A stretch of DNA of 64,000 nucleotides from NCBI RefSeq assembly GCF_029227915.1, contig NC_079878.1:14570001-14634000 (forward strand). The letters run 5' to 3'. Source of the stretch: Hydractinia symbiolongicarpus. Its lineage: Eukaryota > Cnidaria > Hydrozoa > Anthoathecata > Hydractiniidae. How positions within the stretch are numbered: the stretch's first letter is position 1; every line of letters starts with the position of its first letter. Of this stretch, positions 33,505 to 45,094 are shown one piece after another. Made by a program: the position numbers and the translations under genes. A model generated the notes under the pieces. The model did no database searches and was not told the DNA's origin. It saw nothing but the letters and a program-made list of their open reading frames with translations.

Positions 33505-34599
33505 TAACTCGAACTAATTCTCATTTTTGTCTAAGTTCGAATTAACACGAGGTTCATTTAAGTCGTACATACGTTAAGTCGAACTGTTTTCTCTTATCCC
33601 TTGGAGCTTCCAGTTACCGGGAGTTAACTGGATATTTTTCGGAAAACATTAGAGTATTAGAAGTGTTAGATAATGAATTATTTTCTAAGAAATAGTACAA
33701 TTCTTACAATTTTCTCTACCTGTCTAGCCATCCAGGCGATGTATGAAAATTGCTATAACTTAACTTCTTTTAGAATACCTGATAGCTTTCTCTTTCAGCA
33801 AGTTGCGATATGTTAGAATATTTTGACTCTGTATTGATAAAAACTACCGGAGCACAACACTCTCTAGTTTATCAAAATTACTTTGTCTTAATTTTGGCGT
33901 TTTGCTGGAAGAGTTGTCTTCCAAAGCTTTCAAATACTTTTATTTATTTTAACCCAAGTTGAAATTATATTAGGCGGGATTCCATATTTGATGGAAGCAC
34001 CTTTTATTTAAAAGTCCTTCTCTATTCTTTAAATGATTAGCACTTTTTCATTCATTGTTTTCACAGTAAGCTTCACTTCACGAGGATGTTTTGTCAAGAT
34101 GATGACGTATTTTAACTTGTGAATTCTATGCTAAATTTGAATGGGTGCGCAAAAGGCATGTAACAATCGATATAACAATTATATGATTTTTTTTAAAGTT
34201 GTATTTGTGTTCTCTTAGACTTTGTATTTCCTCTTTTATGCGCTCTATTTCCATGGTGTATTGTATGTATTCCCTTGTGTTATGCGTAACTGCGATCCTC
34301 TTTTTTTTACTTTCTGTTGTAATTTTGTAATATTAGTGGCGTAAAGTTGTGTAGATGTGGAAATATTTTTTTGCAAGTGTTTAGTAAGAATTAACTTGAA
34401 ATTAACTTTTTATGTAAATTAAAGAAACAAATCTACCAAGAGTTTCTTTTTCTTTTTTTTTATACTTTTCATTAATTCACGATTGATTTTTTTTTAATTA
34501 TTTTTTTTAAAAAAAGAACTCCGAGTGTACGCAATGGCACCTGAACAATCTAATGCAAAAATAATCTTGATTAGTTTTTTTTCAAGTGATAATAAAGTT
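33505..34599. other. Uncharacterised AT-rich stretch
   Basis: No exon, repeat with clear ends or RNA gene recognised. Confidence 0.4.
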
Positions 34600-35880
34600 C
34601 GAAGTAAACAGTTGTTTTATAAGCGGTTTAGATTCAACGGGCCTATTCCTAGACTATCTTGTTTAATATACAAAGACTGTGTCTGTCTGTAACAGGCAAA
34701 GTAGATGTGTTCATTTTCCTTAAAAATTGCCGAAAAATGCATGTCTCAAATGTTTATCGACAGATTAAACATTACGACGTCAATAACATTAACTATAACA
34801 GTGCACTTATAATTTTGAGGCCAAACAACTTAAAAATGAGGTGGTGACGTCAGTTATTTTTCACCGCATGAATAACTAGGGACAGCCTGGATCCGCGAAT
34901 CCGTTTCGGCGGATTTTTTGACGCGTTAATGACGTCGTCAAAGAACCTTTCAACCACTTGTAACTGTTTGTGAAAAGTACATGATCCTTTACATTTCTTT
35001 GATCAGCGTTTCAAGCTCTATGCGAGAAAGGCAACGAGTATACAAATTTTTAACAGAAAAATTAAGGCGTGTCTTTGCCAAAATTTTTAAACTTTTATAG
35101 CTCGTTACTAAAACGTTCGACAAAAGTACATGATCCTATACATTTTCTTCATCAGCATCAGCAACCAAATTTCGCCAAAACTCCTTTTGTATATGCACTG
35201 CTCATGTCACCAAGACTCCTAAAACAAACTATATTTTTTCTATTGTTCTTCTGCCCAAGTGGATTTTTCCACGGGTTATATTGACTAGTCTATTATATTA
35301 ATTCACTTCGTCTGGCACAATGTGGATATGCACTTTTCTCCCTTAAAAACAAACGAAAAACTATTTTAATTCCTCAACTTACTTAGACGTTACGTCACAA
35401 CCTTGATAAAACAGATTGATGTGAATGTTTTTAATTAAATTAGTAAAATCATAGCATTGCACTTTTAAGTTTGAGGCCTAATAACTTGGAAACGGGTGGA
35501 AATAACTGACGTCATCTCCTGTCAATTGGTGGGTCATTGCTGGGCTTATCGACTACTCTATTATAGTAATAGGATGCCTCCATCTTTCTGTCTGTCTTTT
35601 GGAAAGTGGACTATATTTTCCTTTTTTTTAACAAAGTCAATAAAACAACACCTATAAAATTTTTCTGTACTTTTCACGATCCTATACATTTTCTTGATCA
35701 GCGTCTTAAGCTCTAAACTGGTATAAAAATTTTTCAAAATAAATAATTTTAGGGCAAAATTTTTAAATACTTTTTGTAGTGCCGACACCAACCAAAATTC
35801 ATATAACAGATCTTTATCATTGTTCTCCTGCCTAAGTGGATTTTCCAGTTGCTTTATGACCTAGTTTATTTCTAATATAT
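34600..35880. repeat. Cluster of related repeats, three partial copies
   Basis: The block ...AAGTACATGATCCT.TACATTT..TTGATCAGCGT occurs three times (about 34975, 35125 and, with CACGATCC, 35670). Each is linked to TTCT.CTGCC.AAGTGGATTTT and GACTAGTCTATTATA-type sequences (35228-35295, 35545-35570, 35818-35870). A further piece of the same family lies in a DNAJC13 intron at about 52855-52915. Confidence 0.6.
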
Positions 35881-36086
35881 AATATATAGTTATAAAGAGA
35901 AAGAATGTTGTATTTATAGTATAGTGCATTATTGTTGATTTGATGAAGTCTATTTCATATTCCTTTACAAGTTCTATTACCATCAGGTAGGTACTATCAC
36001 TCTGAAGTACCAGAAAAATGTCTTTTTGTCTTTGTTGTTTATAAATTTATTTTATTTATTTTTTTAAAGAATTTTAGATTATTAAA

Positions 36087-37427
36087 ATGAAAAAAGCTAA
36101 ATTAGGTGTCCAAGCTGGGCGATGTCGGTTACGAAGTAAAACAAGTTGTTTGGGCCACGGTAGTTGCATTGTGTACTTAATGCGTAGGGATATTCGCGTG
36201 CAGGACAACTGGAGTTTGTTGAGATGTCAGGAAGAACCTCTTCCAGTGCGAGTTGCACACGTGCTCGAACAGCCTCACCAATCCTTCCGACTTGCTTGGT
36301 TTTACAGTAGAGGCTTAGAAGAAGTGCAACATGATTTAAAAAAATGCAATATAAATATGGATGTCCTGGAAAGTTCTGATACTTTGCGCTCTTATTTACA
36401 GGACGTTTCAGCAGCTGGTATTGTGGCTGACTTAAATTCTTTAAGAGAGTTTGATTTGGATCATGTCATTGATTTTTGTGACGAGATCGCTATTCCCTTG
36501 TGGGAAGTTGACAGCCACAATATCGTCCCTGTTTGGGTTGTCTCTGATAAGCAAGAATATAGTGCTCGAACTATCCGACCGAAAATCAATAATAAACTAA
36601 AAGAATGGCTAACAGAATTCCCGAAAGTATCCTCCAATCAGAAAGCCTTAAAACCTATATATTCAGAATTTAATGCTGTGGACTTTCTCGATAAGAAATG
36701 GGGAAGATCTGCAGACCCTAGCGTACTCTTTGTCCCTGGCAGTATTGCGGGCAGACATGCTCTTGAAAAGTTCCTCAGCGTGTCTGATAAATTTGAGAAG
36801 TACCGCAACGATCCTACTCAAGACGCCACATCTGGCTTATCGCCATGGTTACGTCATGGTCATCTTAGCAAACAACGTGTAGCACTGGAGATAAAAAAAA
36901 GTAGCGGCTCTAATACAAGTTTTTTGGAAGAGTTGATTGTACGTGGTGAATTAGCCGAGAATTACACTTTTTATAACCCTAATTATGACAATCTAAAAGG
37001 TGCTCCCAATTTTGGACTGAAGACATTAACCGCACATGCTAACGATGAGAGGGAGTATGTGTATTCGTACGATGAATTTGTGAATGGTAAGACACACGAT
37101 AATCTTTGGAATGCCGCCCAATTCCAGCTGGTTCGTCAGGGTAAAATGCATGGTTTCATGAGAATGTATTGGGCGAAAAAGATCTTGGAATGGTCAGCCT
37201 CTCCCGAGGAAGCTTTAATGATTGCGATTAAACTCAATGATACATACGCAATGGATGGACGTGACCCACGTGGGTATGTTGGTATCATGTGGAGTATAAC
37301 AGGTCTTCATGATCAAGGATGGAGAGAGAGATCTGTGTTTGGTAAAGTGAGGTACATGAATTATGCAGGATGTAAAAGAAAATTCGATGTTGATGCTTAC
37401 ATTCTGAAGAACGCCAAAATACTATAA
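36087..37427 (+). CDS. phr: Class II CPD photolyase (deoxyribodipyrimidine photo-lyase)
   Basis: FAD enzyme that uses blue light to split cyclobutane pyrimidine dimers in DNA. A single exon of 446 aa, near the family's usual length, so the gene appears intronless within the coding part. An acceptor-like TTTTAG lies 11 bp before the ATG, so a 5'-UTR intron is possible. The N-terminal antenna domain starts near residue 26 (VYLMRRDIRVQDNWSLL). The C-terminal FAD/DNA domain has the class II signatures HDNLWNAAQ (about 336), GKMHGFMRMYWAKKILEW (about 352-369), DGRDPRGYVG (about 391) and WSITGLHDQGW (about 402-412). The frame is intact. It is the only intact plus-strand gene here and has no functional link to its neighbours. 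Confidence 0.95.
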   Translation: MKKAKLGVQAGRCRLRSKTSCLGHGSCIVYLMRRDIRVQDNWSLLRCQEEPLPVRVAHVLEQPHQSFRLAWFYSRGLEEVQHDLKKCNINMDVLESSDTLRSYLQDVSAAGIVADLNSLREFDLDHVIDFCDEIAIPLWEVDSHNIVPVWVVSDKQEYSARTIRPKINNKLKEWLTEFPKVSSNQKALKPIYSEFNAVDFLDKKWGRSADPSVLFVPGSIAGRHALEKFLSVSDKFEKYRNDPTQDATSGLSPWLRHGHLSKQRVALEIKKSSGSNTSFLEELIVRGELAENYTFYNPNYDNLKGAPNFGLKTLTAHANDEREYVYSYDEFVNGKTHDNLWNAAQFQLVRQGKMHGFMRMYWAKKILEWSASPEEALMIAIKLNDTYAMDGRDPRGYVGIMWSITGLHDQGWRERSVFGKVRYMNYAGCKRKFDVDAYILKNAKIL

Positions 37428-37930
37428 AAACAGATAATTCTTTGCGAGATGTGATAGATCGTGGAATGGATTTCAAATAAACAAGCAACTTCTTTTTTTG
37501 TAAATCTTTTTTTTGTTTTTGTCTGTGTCACGTTAATCTTATATCTCTGTATTAATAATACCTGGTGTTGTCTGTCTGCCTCTGCGCGATTGATAGTACT
37601 GTGGGCACACGAAGTAGCATACAACAAATGCGATATAATAAGGGCGCGTGAACCCATGTGGATTTATTCACAGACTAACGAAGTCTCTATATAGCAAATG
37701 CAATATATTTTTATCCGCCTTATTTAGACGCGAGAATCCCCGTTGAAGCTTAGCACGGACAAACCTGATTGATATTTTCACGGGTCTCTATATTAGTTTC
37801 TATATTATCAATAAATACCCACATTTTGTTTGCACACCAGAAAAACATCGGGCCACAAAATTTCTTACATACACGCATAGCAACTTCGATATACTTTTAC
37901 CGACTTTGTTGCGGTTGTCTGCGTGTAGTT
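37428..37930. other. Photolyase 3' flank
   Basis: Should contain the photolyase 3' UTR. AT-rich; no gene or clear repeat seen before the tandem duplication that follows. Confidence 0.4.
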
Positions 37931-38442
37931 AACCAATCACGAGGACCAATTTTTATATATAACAAATCATTTTTACGGTCTCAATATGCTGACAAAGGAA
38001 CATAAGACGATGTGAGCTAGGGTATATCGACCATCAGTATTTATGTTGTTCTATATGACTGTGTTAAAACTTGGGTGAAAGTCTGACGTATTTTTATAGG
38101 CATTCTGGGCAACAACAGTCTCAGTAGTACGTGTCTTCACAGCAGGTTAAATTTCACTTCAAACTTATTTTGGGACTTTCACGACAAACCAATCACGAGG
38201 ACCAATTTTTATATATAACAAATCATTTTTACGGTCTCAATATGCTGACAAAGGAACATAAGACGATGTGAGCTAGGGTATATCGACCATCAGTATTTAT
38301 GTTGTTCTATATGACTGTGTTAAAACTTGGGTGAAAGTCTGACGTATTTTTATAGGCATTCTGGGCAACAACAGTCTCAGTAGTACGTGTCTTCACAGCA
38401 GGTTAAATTTCACTTCAAACTTATTTTGGGACTTTCACGACA
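37931..38442. repeat. Apparently perfect 256-bp tandem duplication
   Basis: Copy 1 (37931-38186) and copy 2 (38187-38442) both begin AACCAATCACGAGGACCAAT and end TTTCACGACA. I saw no mismatch by eye. No coding frame spans it. Either a very recent duplication or an assembly artefact. Confidence 0.9.
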
Positions 38443-38984
38443 ACTAAGTACACTTAAAAGATGTTACTACACAGATTTGATTTTTGCGCATACTCCAGCT
38501 TGTTTTTATAAACAATGCCACATCTAAGTAACAATCGCCGCAAAAACTGCTAAACTATGTTTGGGGCGAAACGTATAAAACAATTTTATATTGTACAGAC
38601 CCAAGGTCGCCACGAGTTAGATTTTATCACAGTGAATACAGTAAGGAAAAACACGCCATTGTTTAAAATTACAAACCGTTTTAAATAATTTGAGAATTCT
38701 ATTTTTATTACAAAGAATACAAAAAAAGACATGATTTAAGCACATACATCTATACCTCGACTAAAGTCAATTTGGGTGTAAAAATATAAATTATTTTTTC
38801 ATATTATATTTTAAAATCATATTAATAGGAATTGGTAAAACGTCTGTTATATTTTTGATTTTTACTGTCCTTTAATCCATCAGGAAATGAAAGTTCCTCT
38901 TTCACGTGTAGCTTTGATAGTCAAATAATCGTATTGGCTTACAGTTAAAATAAAAATATAAACTGAAAATTTAAAACTGGTGCA

Positions 38985-39665
38985 TACCGTAAGTTGATTA
39001 ATTTCCGCTCAGACTTGTTTCAGCCATGCCCAAAACAATACATTTCGCAAAGATTAATTTGCGGGAAACCGTCATGTCAAAATATTTCGCGAAGATTTTT
39101 TTTGCAAACGAACAATTTTAAGGTTTTTTTGCGAAGAGCTCTTTTCACGAATCTAGTATTATTTGCATTTGTAGTTTATTGAGATAAGGTCTCCTTTAAT
39201 TGAACTTGCTTATATCATAAGGCCTGGTTTTTATTTTTTGTACGTCATTGGGGATTTAATCGTAACAGTTGGGTATTCTTTCCCTCTGACGGTAACTAAG
39301 TTACATTACCAGCTACAGATACGAATAGCGTTGCTCAAACTTGCTTTCTTGCCACACAAGCCAATCGGCAGTAATTGAATGGGCTGATAACACTACTAGC
39401 TACATTTGAAGTGGGCTGGAGTGGAGATTCAAGCCTGAAACCTTAAGTTGACACTGCTATCAAGAGAAACTAGAGAAGGAAAAATGAAACAATCCCTTTT
39501 CGTTTTTCCAAAAGTTACGCAAGTTAATTTTAGCAAATAAGTCATTTCTAGTAATTTCGCAAAGATTTATTTTCGTAATTCTTGGGAATCTTCACGTAGA
39601 GAAATGTTCGTGAATGTGAATAAAAATCGCTAAATTCGCGAATCAACTTAAGATATTTCCACAGT
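38985..39665. repeat. MITE-like repeat ending beside the TPMT-like stop codon
   Basis: The left end has GTAAGTTGATTAATTTCCGC; the right end, reversed, has TTAAGTTGATTCGCGAATTT. In between are many CGCAAAGATT/CGCGAAG units in both directions. It ends about 10 bp from the stop codon at 39674, so the 3' UTR of the minus-strand TPMT-like gene probably lies in this repeat. Related to the units at 230-370. Confidence 0.5.
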
Positions 39666-39673
39666 TTAACTAG

Positions 39674-42600
39674 CTATTTTTTTGTACACAAGTAAAAGTT
39701 ACATATAGAGTACATGTCCTCCATTTTGTATTGTTCGACTCTCTCCACTTCAAACAGCGTGACTAAAATAGAAACAAACAAACGAAACTGTGAAGGAGAA
39801 AAAAAAGCGAAAAAAAACCAGAATTTTCGAATATGAATATAAAGAACTAATCGGGAAATCTATAAGTTGTGGAAACCTTTGGCAGAGCTATTCGAAAGGT
39901 TAAAGGGGACCCGAGATATAAATGATGTTGGACTTACATTATAGATCTTAAAAAGTTGGTTAACAAATCTTTTTAAATTTTTTAAAAAGCTCTTTTCGTT
40001 CTCAAAATATTCACATTTATAGAATTTTGAATTTGATTATGTTGCATAAATTATGATGTCATATTTAAAGAATAGTAAAATTTGACATTTTCTCCCATTA
40101 GTAATTTTAGACCTGTTAAGGGATGTGCATTCAAGCGTTGTCAATGCATAGACATTATAAAGGTAAATTGTTTAACATTATTCTTTTTTGCCAAAATGAC
40201 ACTCGTTTGCTCTACCCAGGCCTCTTAATTTTTTGCGTTCAACGTTTAATTCACCTTGCGTCCTTAAAAAGGCCTCCGTATGCCTTTGAGAGTTTGACCA
40301 CGAAACTTTTAACGGCCAACTAGTCAACAAAACATGGTAAATAATATACCGGATAGCTTTCTTGGCCGATCCGAAAATCTATCAGTACAGTGGAACTATC
40401 AAGTTCTTTGACCCATACGTGGTCACACTATACCCAGTTTTGCTGTATCAAGCAGTATGAGTTTTGTTCCCACTAGAAAGATTTTTCAGCATGGTTTTTG
40501 TGCCAGAGAGTGTGTGGGCCGGTTTGGTTTTAAGTGTGATACGAGACGTACCTGATAGATTTCTGGAACAATGCCTTTTCTTCTAGTGCAAACACTAAAT
40601 CGTCACATTTTTTGTGCCTAATTCTCGTGTTAATAGTACTTTTTACAAGATACAACAATTTATATTGGCTGCAGCTTTGTTGAGACATCTTCATCTTCAT
40701 TCATTTTCTTCATCCTTTTTGTTTTTGGTTTAGAGTGAGTTTGATTTAAATTCTAATTATGTATTTTATTATCTCTCCATGAAAACTCTGTGTTCTCAGT
40801 TTTGTTCTCGTTTGCTCTCATAGATCCACTGCTGATCTTCTTTCTTAGTCAATTTAGTTTTTAGTTTTTTAGAATCTTACTTATATTTTTCATCCTCTCA
40901 CGGCAATACACAGCACAAGTGGGTGTAGTGCGAACACGCTTGTATTGGAGAGTTTCGACAGGATGCGATTTTCGTTGCCACCGGATAGATTTTCGGATCG
41001 TCCATGAAAGCTATCCGGTATAGTGGAAACGAAATTAAAACCTTACCTATTTTATCATAAGCAGCTTGAAAGACTGGTGGAACAATTTCACTTTCATCTG
41101 GCTCTTCTAAAGCACGTATGACAACACTTTAGTATTTACAAAATTTGTTTAGGAACTCGTGCGAGGGGTATTGGCTAAACGAGACAATAATTAAACGGAA
41201 CCATTTTCTTAACTTGATCACTCATGAGTTTATAAATATTTTTCCGAAAAATTGGTGCGAGGGACATTGGTTAAACGAGATAACAATTAGACGATACCAT
41301 TTCTTACCTTGATCACCCATAAGATTTACAAATAAAATTCCACCAGATTTCAAAACATTATTTTCCATGTCCACATAACTAACGAATGAAAGCAGAAACG
41401 TCATTACACTTTTGTTTGTAAAGTAGCAAATGTTACAAGAATAAATATCCGTGGATGATTTGCTATAAACAAGCATTTAAAGTACAATGAAAGTGAGTTT
41501 CATAAAAAAAAAAAAAATTATTTCATTAAATTTTGCGATTCACAAAGCTCTTCATATTTTGCGAAATTTAAATTCGCGTTTATTTGACAAAACACTGCGA
41601 AACTGTGCATTCTTTTTCTACATTCATGTACACGCGTATTCTTGATTACGACTTACGCTACTCGTTCACTAGTATTAATGGCTTGCATTGCGCCAACGTC
41701 ATAAATAACATCGACACCACCTTCGCAATAATCACTGAAACAAATCACAAAAACAAAAAATTTAAAAACATTACAACTCGAATGAGAACTTAACCCAGGA
41801 AGAAGGCCGCATTCTTGGCGTCAAGGAATTTCGTACAACCATAGCATTAGGCTTATGTACAATAAACAAACCTGCTGAACTTCATAACATCCCCGATATA
41901 CATTTTCATTTTACCATCTTTGGACTAAAAATTGCAAAAAAGATATATTAATATATTTCATACTAAAGCCAAGTCGGGGCTAATTTCTGCAGATAGGGTC
42001 CGCAATTGATGAATTACGCCGACACAATCTTCTGCGTGTGTTATCATCGCACAAGAAAATGATTTGAATGCATTTATACTTTGTATAACTTTCCATAATC
42101 TTTCACATCCGTCACATCATGCTCGATATTGTAGGTTTGAAAAAATGAACTGGCTGCTGTTGCGATAAGTTCAGCTCCAATGACAGTGTGACCACGATCT
42201 AGTAACCTGTAAAGGGAAGACATTCGGCATACAACGCATGATTAAGGTCGCATGTTTTGTTTGTGTGATGATACATTGTCATTTCATTGCTGGAGAAATG
42301 AAAGAGTTTAAGTAGTGCATAATACATGCGTTGATTGTCAACAATTTTTTGGTATCGATTGATGAAATTCAAAAAAACTCTTTCAGCATATATTTTACCA
42401 AATGACAAAATTAAAATTCGAAAACAAAAATTAAATCCTTTTTTAGTAATCTTACCACTTCATATCCACCATATCTCCACAACATGGTACAAAAAATGTG
42501 CTTGGTTGGCCACGAGTTAGCCGATCGATGTGCTTTTCAAGGGGCCTGCAAATAAATATTGTGTGTTCGAATTCAAGCGGTAGAGTGGATATATCATAAA

Positions 42601-43564
42601 TAAAGAAATTTGATATAAAAAAATCAGGTTGCATTTTGGAATCTTCTTTCTAGAACTTTCTGCATATTATTAACATTTTTGCGAGTTATCGATAGCCGTG
42701 CGAGCGGAACTTTTTGGGATTCTGTTGAACATCTTCAGAACATCATTATACGCAAGGATTTCATTTTGCAAATCGTGTTTTTTTCGGAAAAACAGGTAGC
42801 TCTTAAAGTTGGGCGCGAGACAGGCAAAATAAAGTTTTAGTATACGACTTTTAGAGCGCAATTTAATAGTTTTGAAAGTTTTGTCAATTTACCACTATAT
42901 GGGTAGACCCCTAAAATACAAAAATGTAAATTTGTTAAAGAAAGTACCCATTGCATCATCAGAAAGCTCAAAATAAGCTATGAGAGGGCATAAAACAATT
43001 TTAATAAATTTTTAATTCGCCCTTCCAAACTCAAGATTTTCAGAGCTCGTTTCTGACTATTACCCGTCCATACAAAGGTTTAAAATGAGTTCAATTTGGA
43101 AAGAGGATTACCAACGGTATCAAACATGAATCGTCTTAGTCATCATCCGCGCGTTAAGTTTCGGAATAGTGATTCTTTGTTGACTGAAGAAAAAAGAAGA
43201 TTAAAAAATGCACGGCACCTGAACGGTTAAGCATAATAGCAAAATGCCCTGGAAACGAGGTTTGTATATATAGATACATTCGTATATATTGATAGACCTT
43301 GTCTTTGATGTTTACAATATATAGTGAAAAATAAAGAAACAAATTTGCATCCATAAGACATTACGTGCGCCTAAATTTAAAAAACAAAAGCAGCATTTTG
43401 TTCGAAATAAAAACCAAGTTAGATTACATCTTTTTTTAAACAGCAACATATTTTACAAACCAGTATATATCGGCCATCGACCAGCGTGGTTTTCCACCTT
43501 GCCAATCTTTCTTCCAATCATCAGCTGTCCACTCGTGAGTGTAACAGTCTTCTTCTTTGCTCAT
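39674..43564 (-). CDS. Thiopurine S-methyltransferase (TPMT)-like methyltransferase
   Basis: SAM-dependent methyltransferase of the TPMT family; the substrate in this organism is unknown. Eight exons in continuous phase: 43461-43564, 42456-42545, 42080-42206, 41872-41924, 41657-41734, 41308-41378, 41047-41106 and 39674-39762, giving 223 aa against about 245 in human TPMT. Family features: EWTADDWKKDWQGGKPRW at the N-terminus, the SAM-binding FFVPCCGDMVDMKW (about residues 52-65) followed by DRGHTVIGAEL, then VDVIYDVGAMQAIN, and KSGGILFVNLMGD. The last exon (stop at 39674) ends YLCTKK, like the TPMT C-terminus; it lies beyond a 1.3-kb intron with a MITE and is the least certain. The ATG is 33 bp from a possible plus-strand exon. 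Confidence 0.85.
40347..41020. mobile_element. 674-bp MITE in the last TPMT-like intron
   Basis: Both ends read TACCGGATAGCTTTC.TGG.CGATCCGAAAATCTATC when one is reversed (about 37 bp, two mismatches). TA flanks each side, consistent with a 2-bp TA target duplication as in Tc1/mariner-type MITEs. Its right end is 26 bp from the exon border at 41047. Confidence 0.75.
41150..41235 (-). pseudogene. Relic duplicate of the end of TPMT-like exon 6
   Basis: The stretch 41160-41225 resembles 41238-41325: GTGCGAGGGG.ATTGG.TAAACGAGA, then CTTGATCAC.CAT.AG. The second copy includes the real exon 6 end (GTGATCAAG before GTAAGAA); in the relic the donor GT is changed (GATCAAGTTAAG), so it is probably not used. 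Confidence 0.55.
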
Positions 43565-43578
43565 TTCTTATTCTACAG

Positions 43579-43752
43579 TTGAAAAAACTATTGGATATGT
43601 ATGAACACTTCAACTACAAGCGTTTTACAGAAGTTATGAAAGTCAAAGCAGTATCATCAGTAACGACTGTCAAAAGAACAACATGGGTTCAGGATTACCA
43701 CGACGCTGCTGGCTGGTCTGGAAATTTAACAGAGTGGTCACAGAAATTTTGA
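43579..43752 (+). CDS. Orphan exon-like frame, divergent to TPMT-like gene
   Basis: After an acceptor-like TTCTTATTCTACAG, an open stretch of 57 codons ends in TGA. It reads LKKLLDMYEHFNYKRF, then VKRTTWVQDYHDAAGW and ends TEWSQKF. It is richer in GC than its surroundings and looks protein-like. An ATG at 43597 would give 52 aa. No partner exon was found on the plus strand and I do not recognise the family. It could be the last exon of an unseen gene, a pseudo-exon, or a chance frame in the TPMT-like promoter region. Confidence 0.3.
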   Translation: MKKLLDMYEHFNYKRFTEVMKVKAVSSVTTVKRTTWVQDYHDAAGWSGNLTEWSQKF

Positions 43753-45094
43753 AAAAATCCATACTTTTTATGGAAAATCCTGTAATCACTGAACGCAGGG
43801 AAAATGTTTCCCATGGTTAGAAATATTAATTTTCATCGATAGAAATGCAAGTAGCACAACATGAACCATACGCTAAAAAATTGAGCAGGCCATCATCAAA
43901 CAAAAAATGTTTTTTTTTTCAGATCAAAACATATTCTATGACTTTCCATGATCTGTGGAATTTCCACCATTTGTAGCCAGTCTGTTTAAGCAAATAATAA
44001 CAAAGAATAAAGAAAAATAATAACGAAAAAGCTGGAAATACATTTTTAATTTATACAACTATGAAATCCATAAAATTAACAATTATAATTGTACTTCATT
44101 TGATTCTCCCACATATAAAAATCAAACCAAAATAATTATGAGAAGAACGATGTTGATAGAGTTCTGTCAATACAGAAATTCTACCGTACAGTGTACTTCT
44201 CCGCGGAGACCCAGGTATTGTAAGCAAACAAATTGTTTAATAGAAGTAAATCTTGTAAATAGCACGTGACAACAAAATACGTGAACAAAGAAAACAGACA
44301 AATTAAAACACTCCATCTATAATATACTAATTATAGCTATACTTCAATATCATGTATGATGGAGAACATTACATACAGAAAGAAGTCTCCCTCGTTGAAT
44401 CAAGATGAGGGATACTTCTATAATCAGGCATGCCATTTTAAAAAAACTTTGAGGTCATCAGATTAAATTATTGAAATAACAAACAACTAACTAATTATTT
44501 AACTTTTTAAGTAAAACATAGCTTCAAAAACCTCCCGAGAAACATTGCATTAAAGCATGACTTATAGCTAGAAATTTTCAATGCTTGCAAAATTTTACTT
44601 TATACCTCAAAACATCAAGCATAATCCACACATAGTTAGCTATGATACTTAATCGTAAATATTAGTGCGTTCTAAATGTTTAACCAGGGTGTGTTTATAA
44701 CTAAAGATATTATCGTAAAACGTAAAAAATTCTAACGTACAAAAATAATACTAGTTTCCAGTAAAAAACGCATTTATCCAAAAAATTAGAGGACAAAAAA
44801 AGGTCTGGAAATATATTTGCTTTTTTCGACTTCGTACTAGTTGCTTCACTTGTAGAAAACTTAAAAAACACTAAATCAGTTCAAGGAAATTAGCAACGTT
44901 TTCAATCAGTTGAATATCCCTAACTGATAATTTACAAAAAAATTCTAACTTTGTTAAAAATTTCCCTTTTTTATGTGATTTAGATTTTCCAGAATCATAC
45001 GAAACCTTCTTCACAGTATTTAAAACTATCGGCAGCAGTTTAGAACTTTATGTAAGAATAGTTTTTATAGAAAAATAACAGCTTTATTTCATAA
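43753..45094. other. Interval between TPMT-like gene and DNAJC13
   Basis: AT-rich. Should hold the TPMT-like promoter and the DNAJC13 3' UTR. No coding or structured signal seen. Confidence 0.4.
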
